Origin: Vibrio sp. 99-70-13A1
Lineage (GTDB): Bacteria > Pseudomonadota > Gammaproteobacteria > Enterobacterales > Vibrionaceae
Assembly (NCBI RefSeq): GCF_013114625.1
Contig: NZ_VTXD01000012.1
Coordinates: 1-64,000 of the forward strand
Reading direction: 5' to 3'
Length of the DNA: 64,000 nt
Made by a program: the position numbers and the translations under genes. Under the pieces are notes generated by a model. The model ran no database searches, was not told the origin of the DNA, and worked only from the letters and a program-made list of their open reading frames with translations. Positions 56,443 through 64,000 of this stretch are shown here, in pieces; position 1 is the stretch's first letter, and every line of letters begins with the position of its first letter.

Positions 56443-57798
56443 TTAGATAAGAACAGTTGCTAATCCTAAGAATACCGATAGACCAATCACATCGGTAACC
56501 GTCGTGAGTGCCATACCGCCAGCGAGTGCAGGGTCGATATTCATTTTCTTAAGCATGACAGGAATAGTTACCCCTGCAATTCCGGCTACGATTAAGTTTG
56601 TCATCATTGCTGCTGAGATGATCCCACCAAGTATCCAGTTACCTTTCCAAGCAACCACAATACCACCAATGATCACCGCCCAAAGCACACCATTTAGAAA
56701 GCCAATTGCTGCTTCTTTTAGGAGTAGTTCGCGTTTATTACTATCACCGATGTGACCCAGAGCTAAACCACGAATCACTAGAGCGACCGTTTGGTTACCT
56801 GCCACACCACCCATAGAAGGGACAATTGTCATTAATACAGCAATGGCAGCCATTTGATCTAAAGTGGCTTCAAACATGTTGGAAACCGAGGCTGCAGCAA
56901 GTGCAGCAAGCACGTTTGCCCCTAGCCAGACACTTCGACGACGTGCTGATTTCACTACTGGTGCAAAGGTATCTTCATCGTCATCCATACCTGCCATGCT
57001 CATCATCGAGTGCTCGGCGTCTTCACGAATGACATCGACAACGTCATCGATCGTAATACGACCGACTAGGTGTTGATTTTCATCGACAACCGGAGCTGAG
57101 ACCCAATTTCGACGCTCAAAAAGGCTGGCGATATCAGACGCGCTGGTTTCAACGGTAATGGCTTCGTCGGCATTTTCCATGACTTCAGAAACTCGCACAT
57201 CAGGCTGATTGGTTATCAACGCAGTGAGCGATAAGTTACCGATTAATCGGTTTTCTTCATCAATGACATAAAGTGCATCTGTTGCATCAGGTAATTCACC
57301 GCGCATTCGCATATAACGAAGTACAACATCGATATCGACATCACCACGAATGGTGACTACATCGGTGTTCATCAATGCACCAGCAGAATCTTCCGGGTAA
57401 GACAGAGCTGTTTCGACAAGAGCCCGATCAACCGAGTCCATTTGAGATAGGACTTCACGAGATACATCATCAGGTAAGCTTCGAAGTACGTAGGCAACAT
57501 CATCGGTTTCCATACCTTCAGTTGCTTCTGCGAGTGTTTCAGGTGCCATTTTGGACACCAACGCATCTTTTACGTCTTCGTTGAGTTCATCAAGAATTTC
57601 ACCGTAGTCTTCAGGGTCAGTGAGTTGCCAAAGTACTTCACGGCTTTTTCGCGGGGATGCTTCTAAAAGGTGTGCGATATCTTCAGGTTCCATATCCTGA
57701 AGTTGTCGGCGTACATGGACAAAACGACCGTTCTCTAAGGCTTCGCTGACTTCTTGTAGGGTTTGGTGAGCTTGGTCAAATTCTAATTGTTCGGCCAT
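56443..57798 (-). CDS. mgtE: Magnesium transporter MgtE
   Basis: 451 residues. N-terminal helical domain (about 1-135), tandem CBS domains (about 136-260) and five C-terminal helices with PSMGGVAGNQTVALVIRGLA and NIDPALAGGMALTTVTDVIG. The acidic cytosolic domain senses Mg2+. Convergent with pmbA. No Mg riboswitch recognised upstream. Confidence 0.94.
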   Translation of the reverse strand: MAEQLEFDQAHQTLQEVSEALENGRFVHVRRQLQDMEPEDIAHLLEASPRKSREVLWQLTDPEDYGEILDELNEDVKDALVSKMAPETLAEATEGMETDDVAYVLRSLPDDVSREVLSQMDSVDRALVETALSYPEDSAGALMNTDVVTIRGDVDIDVVLRYMRMRGELPDATDALYVIDEENRLIGNLSLTALITNQPDVRVSEVMENADEAITVETSASDIASLFERRNWVSAPVVDENQHLVGRITIDDVVDVIREDAEHSMMSMAGMDDDEDTFAPVVKSARRRSVWLGANVLAALAAASVSNMFEATLDQMAAIAVLMTIVPSMGGVAGNQTVALVIRGLALGHIGDSNKRELLLKEAAIGFLNGVLWAVIIGGIVVAWKGNWILGGIISAAMMTNLIVAGIAGVTIPVMLKKMNIDPALAGGMALTTVTDVIGLSVFLGLATVLI

Positions 57799-57956
57799 TC
57801 TGCCCCCTAAGTCGTTATTATTACAATGTTTCGAATAGTAACTTAATTCTAGCCCTTATTTAATAAGAACTTATTACGTTAGGGAATTAAATTGAGAATA
57901 ATTGAAGTACGAATATGAAGGCGCTGACGGGATGTAAATACATGGAAAAAATGGGG

Positions 57957-58232
57957 CTATTCGCCCTCATCAAATTTATCTTCAATTAAATGACAAACTG
58001 CGTCTAAAGCTTCTTGAGCATCGACGCCTGATGCCTGAATTGTGATGTTCTGTCCTTGAGCGGATTCAAGCATTAAGAGCCCCATTACGCTGTCTGCTGT
58101 AGCTGTTTTTTCTTCTTCACTATGGACGGTAATGGTCGCAGTATAGCTCTGTGCAAGTTCGACAAGCTTTACTGCAGCCCTTGCATGTAAACCAAGTCGA
58201 TTTTGTATTAATACCGTTCGCGTTAGTTCCAT
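57957..58232 (-). CDS. ptsO: Phosphocarrier protein NPr
   Basis: 91 residues, HPr fold. Phosphorylation site H16 in [13 protein letters not shown]. Part of the nitrogen PTS with PtsN; nine bases after rapZ. Confidence 0.95.
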   Translation of the reverse strand: MELTRTVLIQNRLGLHARAAVKLVELAQSYTATITVHSEEEKTATADSVMGLLMLESAQGQNITIQASGVDAQEALDAVCHLIEDKFDEGE

Positions 58233-58241
58233 GCTTAGTCT

Positions 58242-59105
58242 CTATTGGTTTTTTTCTAAAGAGGCGTGTCTGATCTGAACTTGATGACCGAGTTCAGAGA
58301 AATATTCACCAATTTTTTGCGTCAGGTAGACTGAACGATGTTTTCCGCCAGTACAACCAATTGCGACAGTGAGGTAGCTTCGGTTGTTTTTCTCTAACAT
58401 AGGTAGCCACTGCTCAACAAAACCTTGGATCTGCTGCTTGAGTTCAATCACTTCTTTATGTTTTTCAAGAAATGAATGGATAGGTGCATCGAGACCTGTC
58501 ATTGGGCGTAAAGCTGGTTCCCAATGTGGATTTGGCAGGAATCGAACATCGAAGACATAATCCGCGTCGCTTGGAAGACCGTATTTAAACCCAAACGACT
58601 GAAATACCATGATGAGATCTTGCTTTTCTTTGCCTTCAATTTTTAAACGAACAGTTTCACTTAGCTCATAGAGGGTTTGATTACTGCTGTCTAAAACGAG
58701 ATTAGCTTGTTCAATGAGTGGAGATAGAAGTGTTTTTTCCAGCTCGATTGCTTGATCAAGAGAAAGCTTTTCAGAGCTGAGTGATAAAGGGTGAATGCGG
58801 CGTGTTTCACTGTAGCGTTTGAGTAAGGTTGTCTTGTCCGCATCTAAAAATAAAACATCGACATCAATGTCGTTCGACGCTTTTATCTGATCTAGAGCAT
58901 CCGAAACTAAAGTCGGCTCTTCAGGCAAATTACGAATATCAATACTGACTGCTACGTTTTGGTTACTGTCTTTAATGGAAGAAACAAAGGCACTCAGCAA
59001 AGTAACAGGTAAATTATCAACGCAGTAATAGCCTAAGTCTTCTAAAACACGAAGCGCCACACTTTTTCCTGCACCAGACTGACCGCTGACAACGATTAAT
59101 CTCAT
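58242..59105 (-). CDS. rapZ: RNase adapter protein RapZ
   Basis: 287 residues from the ATG at 59105; the longer start at 59129 would run into ptsN. Walker [16 protein letters not shown]-terminal [19 protein letters not shown]. It controls glmZ/glmY sRNA decay in E. coli. Confidence 0.95.
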   Translation of the reverse strand: MRLIVVSGQSGAGKSVALRVLEDLGYYCVDNLPVTLLSAFVSSIKDSNQNVAVSIDIRNLPEEPTLVSDALDQIKASNDIDVDVLFLDADKTTLLKRYSETRRIHPLSLSSEKLSLDQAIELEKTLLSPLIEQANLVLDSSNQTLYELSETVRLKIEGKEKQDLIMVFQSFGFKYGLPSDADYVFDVRFLPNPHWEPALRPMTGLDAPIHSFLEKHKEVIELKQQIQGFVEQWLPMLEKNNRSYLTVAIGCTGGKHRSVYLTQKIGEYFSELGHQVQIRHASLEKNQ

Positions 59106-59109
59106 CTTA

Positions 59110-59568
59110 TCACTCGCAGGTTTGCACATTAGTCATGATCTCATAAAGCTCTTGATCGCTCTGGGCGTTACGGAGCTGTTTCAAGGTTTGTTTATCATTG
59201 AGTCTTTCTGCCATGCAAGAAAGCGTTTTGAGGTGCTCCTTACATTGTTCACTAGGAACCAGCAGTGCAAAGAGAAGATCTACAGGTCGATTATCGATGG
59301 CATCAAACTCGATAGGATCTTGGCATTGTAATAAAACCGCGATGGCTTTATCGCTAGCATTCATACGCGCATGTGGAATGGCGATACCATTACCAATGCC
59401 TGTACTACCCATTTTTTCACGGCTTAGCATGCATTCAAAAAGTTCAGTAGAATCTTGCCCACTGTTTTCTGCTGCTATTTGGCTAATTAGCTCTAGGGCT
59501 CTTTTTTTACTGGTGCATTGAACTGCACTTTTGGTGCAGTTCAATGAAAGTACTTCGCTTAATTGCAT
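59110..59568 (-). CDS. ptsN: PTS IIA-like nitrogen regulatory protein PtsN
   Basis: 152 residues. Active-site H66 in [13 protein letters not shown]-Ntr regulates potassium uptake and other targets. Four bases separate its stop from the rapZ start; one base follows hpf. Confidence 0.95.
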   Translation of the reverse strand: MQLSEVLSLNCTKSAVQCTSKKRALELISQIAAENSGQDSTELFECMLSREKMGSTGIGNGIAIPHARMNASDKAIAVLLQCQDPIEFDAIDNRPVDLLFALLVPSEQCKEHLKTLSCMAERLNDKQTLKQLRNAQSDQELYEIMTNVQTCE

Positions 59569-59569
59569 G

Positions 59570-59857
59570 TTAGTGGCTACTTAACTTTTCTTTGTGCTTA
59601 TTGAGTTGGCGAACGAGTTTATCGACTAAAGCATCTATGGCGGCATACATGCTTTCATCAGTCGCAGTAGCATGGATGTCATGTTGATTGACATGCAAAG
59701 TAGCTTCTGCGATTTGATTTACTTTCTCAACTCGTAATACAACTTGAATGTTATTGATATGATCAAAGAAACGTTCAAGTTTTTCGAATTTAGAGTGAAC
59801 ATAGTCTTGCATTGAATCGGTAAGATCAACGTGGTGGCCTTGGATATTGATTTGCAT
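59570..59857 (-). CDS. hpf: Ribosome hibernation promoting factor, short form
   Basis: 95 residues, the short HPF. MQINIQGHHVDLTDSMQDYV and a C-terminal ALVDKLVRQLNKHKEKLSSH match. Binds 16S rRNA to form 100S dimers with RMF. Between rpoN and ptsN as usual. Confidence 0.95.
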   Translation of the reverse strand: MQINIQGHHVDLTDSMQDYVHSKFEKLERFFDHINNIQVVLRVEKVNQIAEATLHVNQHDIHATATDESMYAAIDALVDKLVRQLNKHKEKLSSH

Positions 59858-59919
59858 AGACTTTCCTTTTCAGTTGGTTGCCTGATTACCGCTACTAAGT
59901 AGATAGCTACTCAATTAGC

Positions 59920-61392
59920 TTATAACAGGCGTTTACGCTGACTCGAGGGGGAAATGCCCAGGGATTCACGGTATTTTGCTATTGTCCGTCTAGCTACCTG
60001 AATTCCTTGGTCAGCCAGTAAGGCAGCAATTTTGCTATCGCTAAGAGGCTTGGCTGTATTTTCTGCCGCGACCAACTTTTTGATTAAAGCGCGAATTGCT
60101 GTAGATGAACACTCTCCGCCATTATCTGTACTGACATGGCTAGAGAAGAAATATTTTAGTTCGAAGATGCCGCGCGGTGTGTGCATGAACTTTTGAGTGG
60201 TAACACGAGAGATCGTAGATTCATGCATATCGACATCTAAAGCCACATCATTTAGTACCATTGGTTTCATGGCTTCTTCACCATATTCAAAGAAACCATG
60301 TTGATGTTCTACAATGCACCTTGATACTTTGAGCAAGGTTTCATTTCGGCTTTCTAGGCTTTTAATTAGCCATTTTGCTTCTTGTAAATTCGAGCGTATG
60401 TATTGGCTGTCGGCACTGTTGCCTTTACCTAATTGAGCATATTGCTGATTCACTTTTAATTTTGGAATGCTGTCTGGATTGATGGTTACTAGCCATTTGC
60501 CATGATCTTTAAATACAGAGACATCTGGCACAACATATTCAGTTTCATCTGGTGTGATTTTACTACCAGGTCTTGGATCGAGTTGTTGAATTAGCTGCAG
60601 AACTTCACGTAGCTCTGCTTCTTTTAGTTTGGTTTCTTTAATAACCAGCTTGTAGTCTCGGTTACCAAGTTGGTCGATATGATTGGATAAAACCAGTTTT
60701 GCTTCATTCAACCAAGGTGTTTCTTCAGGGAAGGTCGCCAGTTGAAGTAATAAGCAATCTTGTAAATTTATGGATGCAACACCGAGAGGATCAAATTGTT
60801 GAACGCGTTTACGAACGGCTTCAATTTCATCAAGTTCAACATCTTCACTATTGAAATTTTCTAAAATATCTTCAAGTGAAACCGTTAAGTAGCCGTGGTC
60901 ATCAACGGCATCAATTAATGCTAGCGCAATCGTTCGGTCCGTTTCACTGAAGGGGGTGAGGTCAAGTTGCCATAATAAATAGTCGTGAAGGCTTTCGGTT
61001 GTTTCACCTTGATAAACGGGCATGTCATCGTCAATTGCGATACCGGTATTACCCGTATTGGAGCTGTAAACATCTTCCCAGGTAGTATCTATTTCTAGTT
61101 CATTACCAATTTCAGATTTTTCGATAAGGTCAGAGCTATCAGGTAAGTCGGGCTCAGATGTTGCTTCTGGAGTGTCTGCTGAGTTTTCCTTTGCTTCACT
61201 TGTGGCTTTGTCATCAGTTGAAGGTGTGTCTTCACCACCTTCTTCCACATCAAGTAATGGGTTTGACTCTAACGCTTCTTGAATTTCTTGTTGTAAATCC
61301 AGAGTCGACAATTGTAACAAGCGAATGGCTTGCTGCAATTGAGGCGTCATAGCTAACTGTTGGCCAAGCTTAAGTTGTAATGAGGGTTTCAT
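59920..61392 (-). CDS. rpoN: RNA polymerase sigma-54 factor
   Basis: 490 residues. Region [29 protein letters not shown] at the N terminus, acidic region II (about 50-130), and the RpoN box [10 protein letters not shown] near 470. Controls nitrogen genes, flagella and quorum sensing in vibrios. Only the ptsO-proximal genes follow. Confidence 0.97.
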   Translation of the reverse strand: MKPSLQLKLGQQLAMTPQLQQAIRLLQLSTLDLQQEIQEALESNPLLDVEEGGEDTPSTDDKATSEAKENSADTPEATSEPDLPDSSDLIEKSEIGNELEIDTTWEDVYSSNTGNTGIAIDDDMPVYQGETTESLHDYLLWQLDLTPFSETDRTIALALIDAVDDHGYLTVSLEDILENFNSEDVELDEIEAVRKRVQQFDPLGVASINLQDCLLLQLATFPEETPWLNEAKLVLSNHIDQLGNRDYKLVIKETKLKEAELREVLQLIQQLDPRPGSKITPDETEYVVPDVSVFKDHGKWLVTINPDSIPKLKVNQQYAQLGKGNSADSQYIRSNLQEAKWLIKSLESRNETLLKVSRCIVEHQHGFFEYGEEAMKPMVLNDVALDVDMHESTISRVTTQKFMHTPRGIFELKYFFSSHVSTDNGGECSSTAIRALIKKLVAAENTAKPLSDSKIAALLADQGIQVARRTIAKYRESLGISPSSQRKRLL

Positions 61393-61447
61393 TCAGTAGT
61401 ACTTACCTAATTATTATTTTTAGACTTTCTTGATGTTCTCTATCTAA

Positions 61448-62173
61448 TCATAGACGGAATTGTTCACCTAGATAAACTTGTTTTACTTGTTCGTTATTGA
61501 GAACGTCTTCAGGTGTTCCTTCGGCAATAAGATGACCTTGGCTCACGATGTATGCCTTTTCACATACGTCTAATGTTTCGCGTACGTTATGGTCTGTAAT
61601 GAGGACGCCTAAACCTCTATCTCGCAAATGTTCAATGATTTTTTTGATATCAATGACGGAGATTGGGTCAACACCGGCGAAAGGTTCATCAAGTAAAATG
61701 AACTGCGGGTTTGCTGCAAGTGCTCTTGCGATTTCAACTCGGCGTCGTTCTCCACCTGATAGCGCCATGCCTGCACTGGTTCTGATGTGCTGGATATGGA
61801 ATTCTTCAAGAAGATCTTCAAGCTTATCTTGGCGTTGTTCATGAGTCAGTTCATCACGAGTCTGAAGAACCGACATAATATTATGTTCAACGGAAAGCTT
61901 ACGGAATATGGATGCTTCTTGAGGCAAATAGCCAATACCTAAACGCGAACGGCTGTGCATAGGCAAAATACTGATGTCATTGTCATCAATACTTATCGTG
62001 CCTTCATCACGAGCAACTAGACCTACAATCATATAAAAAGAGGTAGTTTTACCCGCACCATTAGGCCCGAGTAAACCGACAATTTGCCCTGATTCGACTT
62101 GCAAGCTTACATCAGTAACAACTTTACGTTTACTGTATGTTTTTGCTAGGTTTTGTGCTTTTAGTATTGCCAT
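61448..62173 (-). CDS. lptB: LPS export ABC transporter ATPase LptB
   Basis: 241 residues. Walker [10 protein letters not shown], signature [15 protein letters not shown], Walker [14 protein letters not shown]. Powers LptFG. 21 bases after lptA. Confidence 0.97.
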   Translation of the reverse strand: MAILKAQNLAKTYSKRKVVTDVSLQVESGQIVGLLGPNGAGKTTSFYMIVGLVARDEGTISIDDNDISILPMHSRSRLGIGYLPQEASIFRKLSVEHNIMSVLQTRDELTHEQRQDKLEDLLEEFHIQHIRTSAGMALSGGERRRVEIARALAANPQFILLDEPFAGVDPISVIDIKKIIEHLRDRGLGVLITDHNVRETLDVCEKAYIVSQGHLIAEGTPEDVLNNEQVKQVYLGEQFRL

Positions 62174-62194
62174 AATTTTTGGTCACTTACGCCG

Positions 62195-62689
62195 TTATTT
62201 ATTCACTTGAGTTGGCTGTAATACAGTGGTTACTCGCTCATCTTTATCACTATCAGCGACGAGCTTTTGTGACGAAATTTGATAAGTAATGCTTGAACCG
62301 CTAATGGTATTTCCATCTTGAGACAGTTGCGCATTTTTAGTCATGATCAGCTTATCGGTTTGCAATTGATAGTTTAGATTATTGGCTTTGCCATCAAGTG
62401 TTTTTCCATCGTCTGTGAGCTGTGAAAATGTTGCTGGTATGCCAAAAGCATTAATTGCAGCGATCTCACCAGTAGTGGCATCTCTAGTCACAATTATTTT
62501 ATCTGCATTGATATTAATGCTGCCTTGCTTCAGCTTTACATCGCCTTGAAAAGTCACTTTATTACTTTTCATATCGAGCTGTTGGCTGTCTGAATCAATA
62601 TAAACAGGTTGCTCAGTATCAGAAGCTAAGGCTAAAGCGTTAGGTGACGCAAAAGCAAAGGCAAGTAGGCTAAGGTGTAAGAGTTTCAT
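62195..62689 (-). CDS. lptA: LPS transport periplasmic protein LptA
   Basis: 164 residues. Signal peptide about 1-22 (MKLLHLSLLAFAFASPNALA). OstA-like beta-jellyroll with DSQQLDMKSNKVTFQGDVKL KQGSININADKI. Overlaps lptC by 20 bases. Confidence 0.95.
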   Translation of the reverse strand: MKLLHLSLLAFAFASPNALALASDTEQPVYIDSDSQQLDMKSNKVTFQGDVKLKQGSININADKIIVTRDATTGEIAAINAFGIPATFSQLTDDGKTLDGKANNLNYQLQTDKLIMTKNAQLSQDGNTISGSSITYQISSQKLVADSDKDERVTTVLQPTQVNK

Positions 62690-63233
62690 ATCTACCTTGG
62701 ACAGTATTTAAGAGGGTTGCAGTATTGCTATCGAAGTTACCTTCCATAGCTTGTCCCTCTGTTTCAAATAATGGACCGATCATGTGAACTGCTGTTTCTG
62801 ATCTAAAATCTCGATTTGTTAACTCAATGGCAAGCTTGTTCGTTGTCATTGTATCAAAGCTTGCTTCTGGTAATAGGTTCTTAATGGCAACATTATCATA
62901 GAGTGTTAGCTCTTGCTTTTCACTCATAACAGCACGCCTTGCAGTGACTTGCCATTCAATCGTATGACCGTCTCGAAAGACCGATAAAACCGGGTTTTCA
63001 AAAATAGTATCGCCACTTTTTGAAAAATACTCTAAATGGCTCGATTCAATTTCGTAACTGCGGATACCTTGTTGGTTATAGGTAATGTTGTCTAGATTTT
63101 TACCGCTAAATATAGGTAATTCCAAGTTTGGAGCAACCTGTATTGTATGGCTCTGAGATTTATCATACAAATAATATGTAGACCAAGAACACACAAAGAC
63201 TAGTATTAAATAGATAATACGAGACAAACTCAT
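62670..63233 (-). CDS. lptC: LPS export protein LptC
   Basis: 187 residues. N-terminal anchor (IIYLILVFVCSWSTYYLYDK), then a periplasmic jellyroll. Links LptBFG to LptA. Overlaps kdsC by four bases (ATGA). Confidence 0.94.
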   Translation of the reverse strand: MSLSRIIYLILVFVCSWSTYYLYDKSQSHTIQVAPNLELPIFSGKNLDNITYNQQGIRSYEIESSHLEYFSKSGDTIFENPVLSVFRDGHTIEWQVTARRAVMSEKQELTLYDNVAIKNLLPEASFDTMTTNKLAIELTNRDFRSETAVHMIGPLFETEGQAMEGNFDSNTATLLNTVQGRYETLTP

Positions 63234-63787
63234 ATGCTTAAGCCTTTATGCATATCAAGTTCATTTCTTGCTTGTAAGATCAGGTCGCAGACTTCGCGAA
63301 CCGCGCCATGACCACCCTTGATAGTGGTAACGTAGTTAGCGCGCTGTGCTAATAAAGGATGACCATCGGCAACACAGACCTTTAAACCAACCTGTTCCAT
63401 GACAGGCCAATCGATCAAGTCATCACCAATGTAACCTGTGTGTTCAGGTGCAACAGATAGCTTGGTACAAATATCTTGATACGCTTTTACTTTGTCATCT
63501 TGACCTTGGTAAATGAGCTTAATACCAAGTGCATTCATTCTGTTTTCGACAATTTGTGATTTTCGACCTGTAATGATGGCGATTTCAATCCCAGCATTCA
63601 TTAAAGATTTAACACCATAACCATCACGGGTATGGAAGGTTTTTAATTCCTCACCATTATTTCCCATATAGATACGACCGTCAGAAAAAACGCCATCTAC
63701 ATCGCAGATAAGTAGCTTAATGCCTTTTGCGATATTGAATACGTTAGAGTCAACTTCGCCATATAATGTTTGAACCGATTGAGTCAT
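63230..63787 (-). CDS. kdsC: 3-deoxy-D-manno-octulosonate 8-phosphate phosphatase
   Basis: 185 residues, HAD fold type C0. DVDGVFSDGRIYM carries the nucleophile Asp; YIGDDLIDWPVMEQVGLKV is motif III. Makes Kdo for LPS. Start shares one base with the kdsD stop. Confidence 0.95.
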   Translation of the reverse strand: MTQSVQTLYGEVDSNVFNIAKGIKLLICDVDGVFSDGRIYMGNNGEELKTFHTRDGYGVKSLMNAGIEIAIITGRKSQIVENRMNALGIKLIYQGQDDKVKAYQDICTKLSVAPEHTGYIGDDLIDWPVMEQVGLKVCVADGHPLLAQRANYVTTIKGGHGAVREVCDLILQARNELDMHKGLSI

Positions 63788-64000
63788 TACATTACTCCTG
63801 CTTTTAATAGGTCATGCATATTAAGCGCACCGACAAGCTTTCCTTCATGACATAGCATTAGACCATTGATGCTTTTATCTTGCATAAGGTTTAAACCTTC
63901 AACCGCTAGCATGTTTGGCTCAGCGACGGTTGGCTTCGGTGTCATGACTTCACCGATGGCGGTAGTATGGATATCTATGCGTTTATCGAGGATGCGTCTT
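63787..64000 (-). CDS. kdsD: Arabinose-5-phosphate isomerase KdsD, C-terminal part (continues beyond window)
   Basis: About 70 C-terminal codons, including RRILDKRIDIHTTAIGEVMT and LMQDKSIHGLMLCHEGKLVG, the second CBS domain of KdsD, ending KAGVM-stop. Catalytic SIS domain lies outside. Supplies arabinose 5-phosphate for Kdo synthesis. Confidence 0.93.
   Translation of the reverse strand, partial: RRILDKRIDIHTTAIGEVMTPKPTVAEPNMLAVEGLNLMQDKSINGLMLCHEGKLVGALNMHDLLKAGVM

Overview
The window looks like chromosome I of a Vibrionaceae bacterium (Vibrio or Aliivibrio type). The basis is a gammaproteobacterial S10-spc-alpha ribosomal superoperon preceded by tuf, bfd and bfr, a lipoprotein of the DUF2780 (VcgC/VcgE) type, a ZrgA-type histidine-rich zinc locus, a cysD-cysN-SLC13 permease-cysC sulfate operon, and an ytfB/fklB ... 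cpdB ... ytfJ/ytfK/msrA/tamA/tamB/ytfP/ppa/fbp/mpl neighbourhood that resembles the E. coli ytf region. The DNA is moderately AT-rich by eye; I computed no value. The species cannot be fixed from the sequence alone. I saw no insertion sequence, prophage, tRNA, rRNA or CRISPR array.

Layout. 1-1210: end of tuf, then bfd and bfr (iron storage) behind a Fur-like site. 1262-15252: S10 operon (rpsJ to rpsQ), spc operon (rplN to rpmJ, including secY and a small rpmJ gene at 12101) and alpha operon (rpsM to rplQ, including rpoA), with a strong promoter, an S10 leader, an S4-type alpha leader and terminators. 15434-19492: DUF2780 lipoprotein, fklB, ytfB, a DMT exporter, elaA and a Crp/Fnr-like regulator. 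19605-23645: a tight minus-strand operon DinB-NRDE-YHS-DoxX-OlsF, ending in a fused acyltransferase expected to make ornithine lipids. 23744-25461: DedA plus an ATP-grasp ligase. 25788-27764: cpdB. 28021-33001: structured leader and the sulfate activation operon. 33186-34399: TIGR03899 protein and a divergent 34-codon membrane microprotein gene behind a Fur-like box. 34485-38328: zinc locus with two Zur-like sites. 38369-50531: ytfJ, ytfK, msrA, tamAB, ytfP, ppa, fbp, mpl, ubiX. 50578-54117: TPP riboswitch and thiBPQ. 54279-57798: darP, pmbA, mgtE. 57957-64000: the rpoN/ptsN and Lpt cluster (ptsO, rapZ, ptsN, hpf, rpoN, lptB, lptA, lptC, kdsC, and the 3' end of kdsD) on the minus strand.

How the genes fit together. 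Translation and transcription core genes fill the first quarter. Metal homeostasis recurs: bfd/bfr for iron, the Zrg-like zinc locus with Zur-like operators, mgtE for magnesium, and a Fur-like microprotein gene. Envelope biogenesis is the second theme: TamAB, the Lpt system and KdsC/KdsD for LPS, Mpl for murein recycling, DedA, and OlsF lipids. Sulfate (CysDNC plus permease) and thiamine (ThiBPQ under a TPP riboswitch) are the nutrient modules.

The least explained sequences are the hairpin-rich cysD leader with its 34-codon ORF, the Fur-boxed 34-aa membrane microprotein, the paired Zur-like sites around a 32-bp perfect palindrome, and the five-gene OlsF operon. All are inferences that need comparative or expression data.
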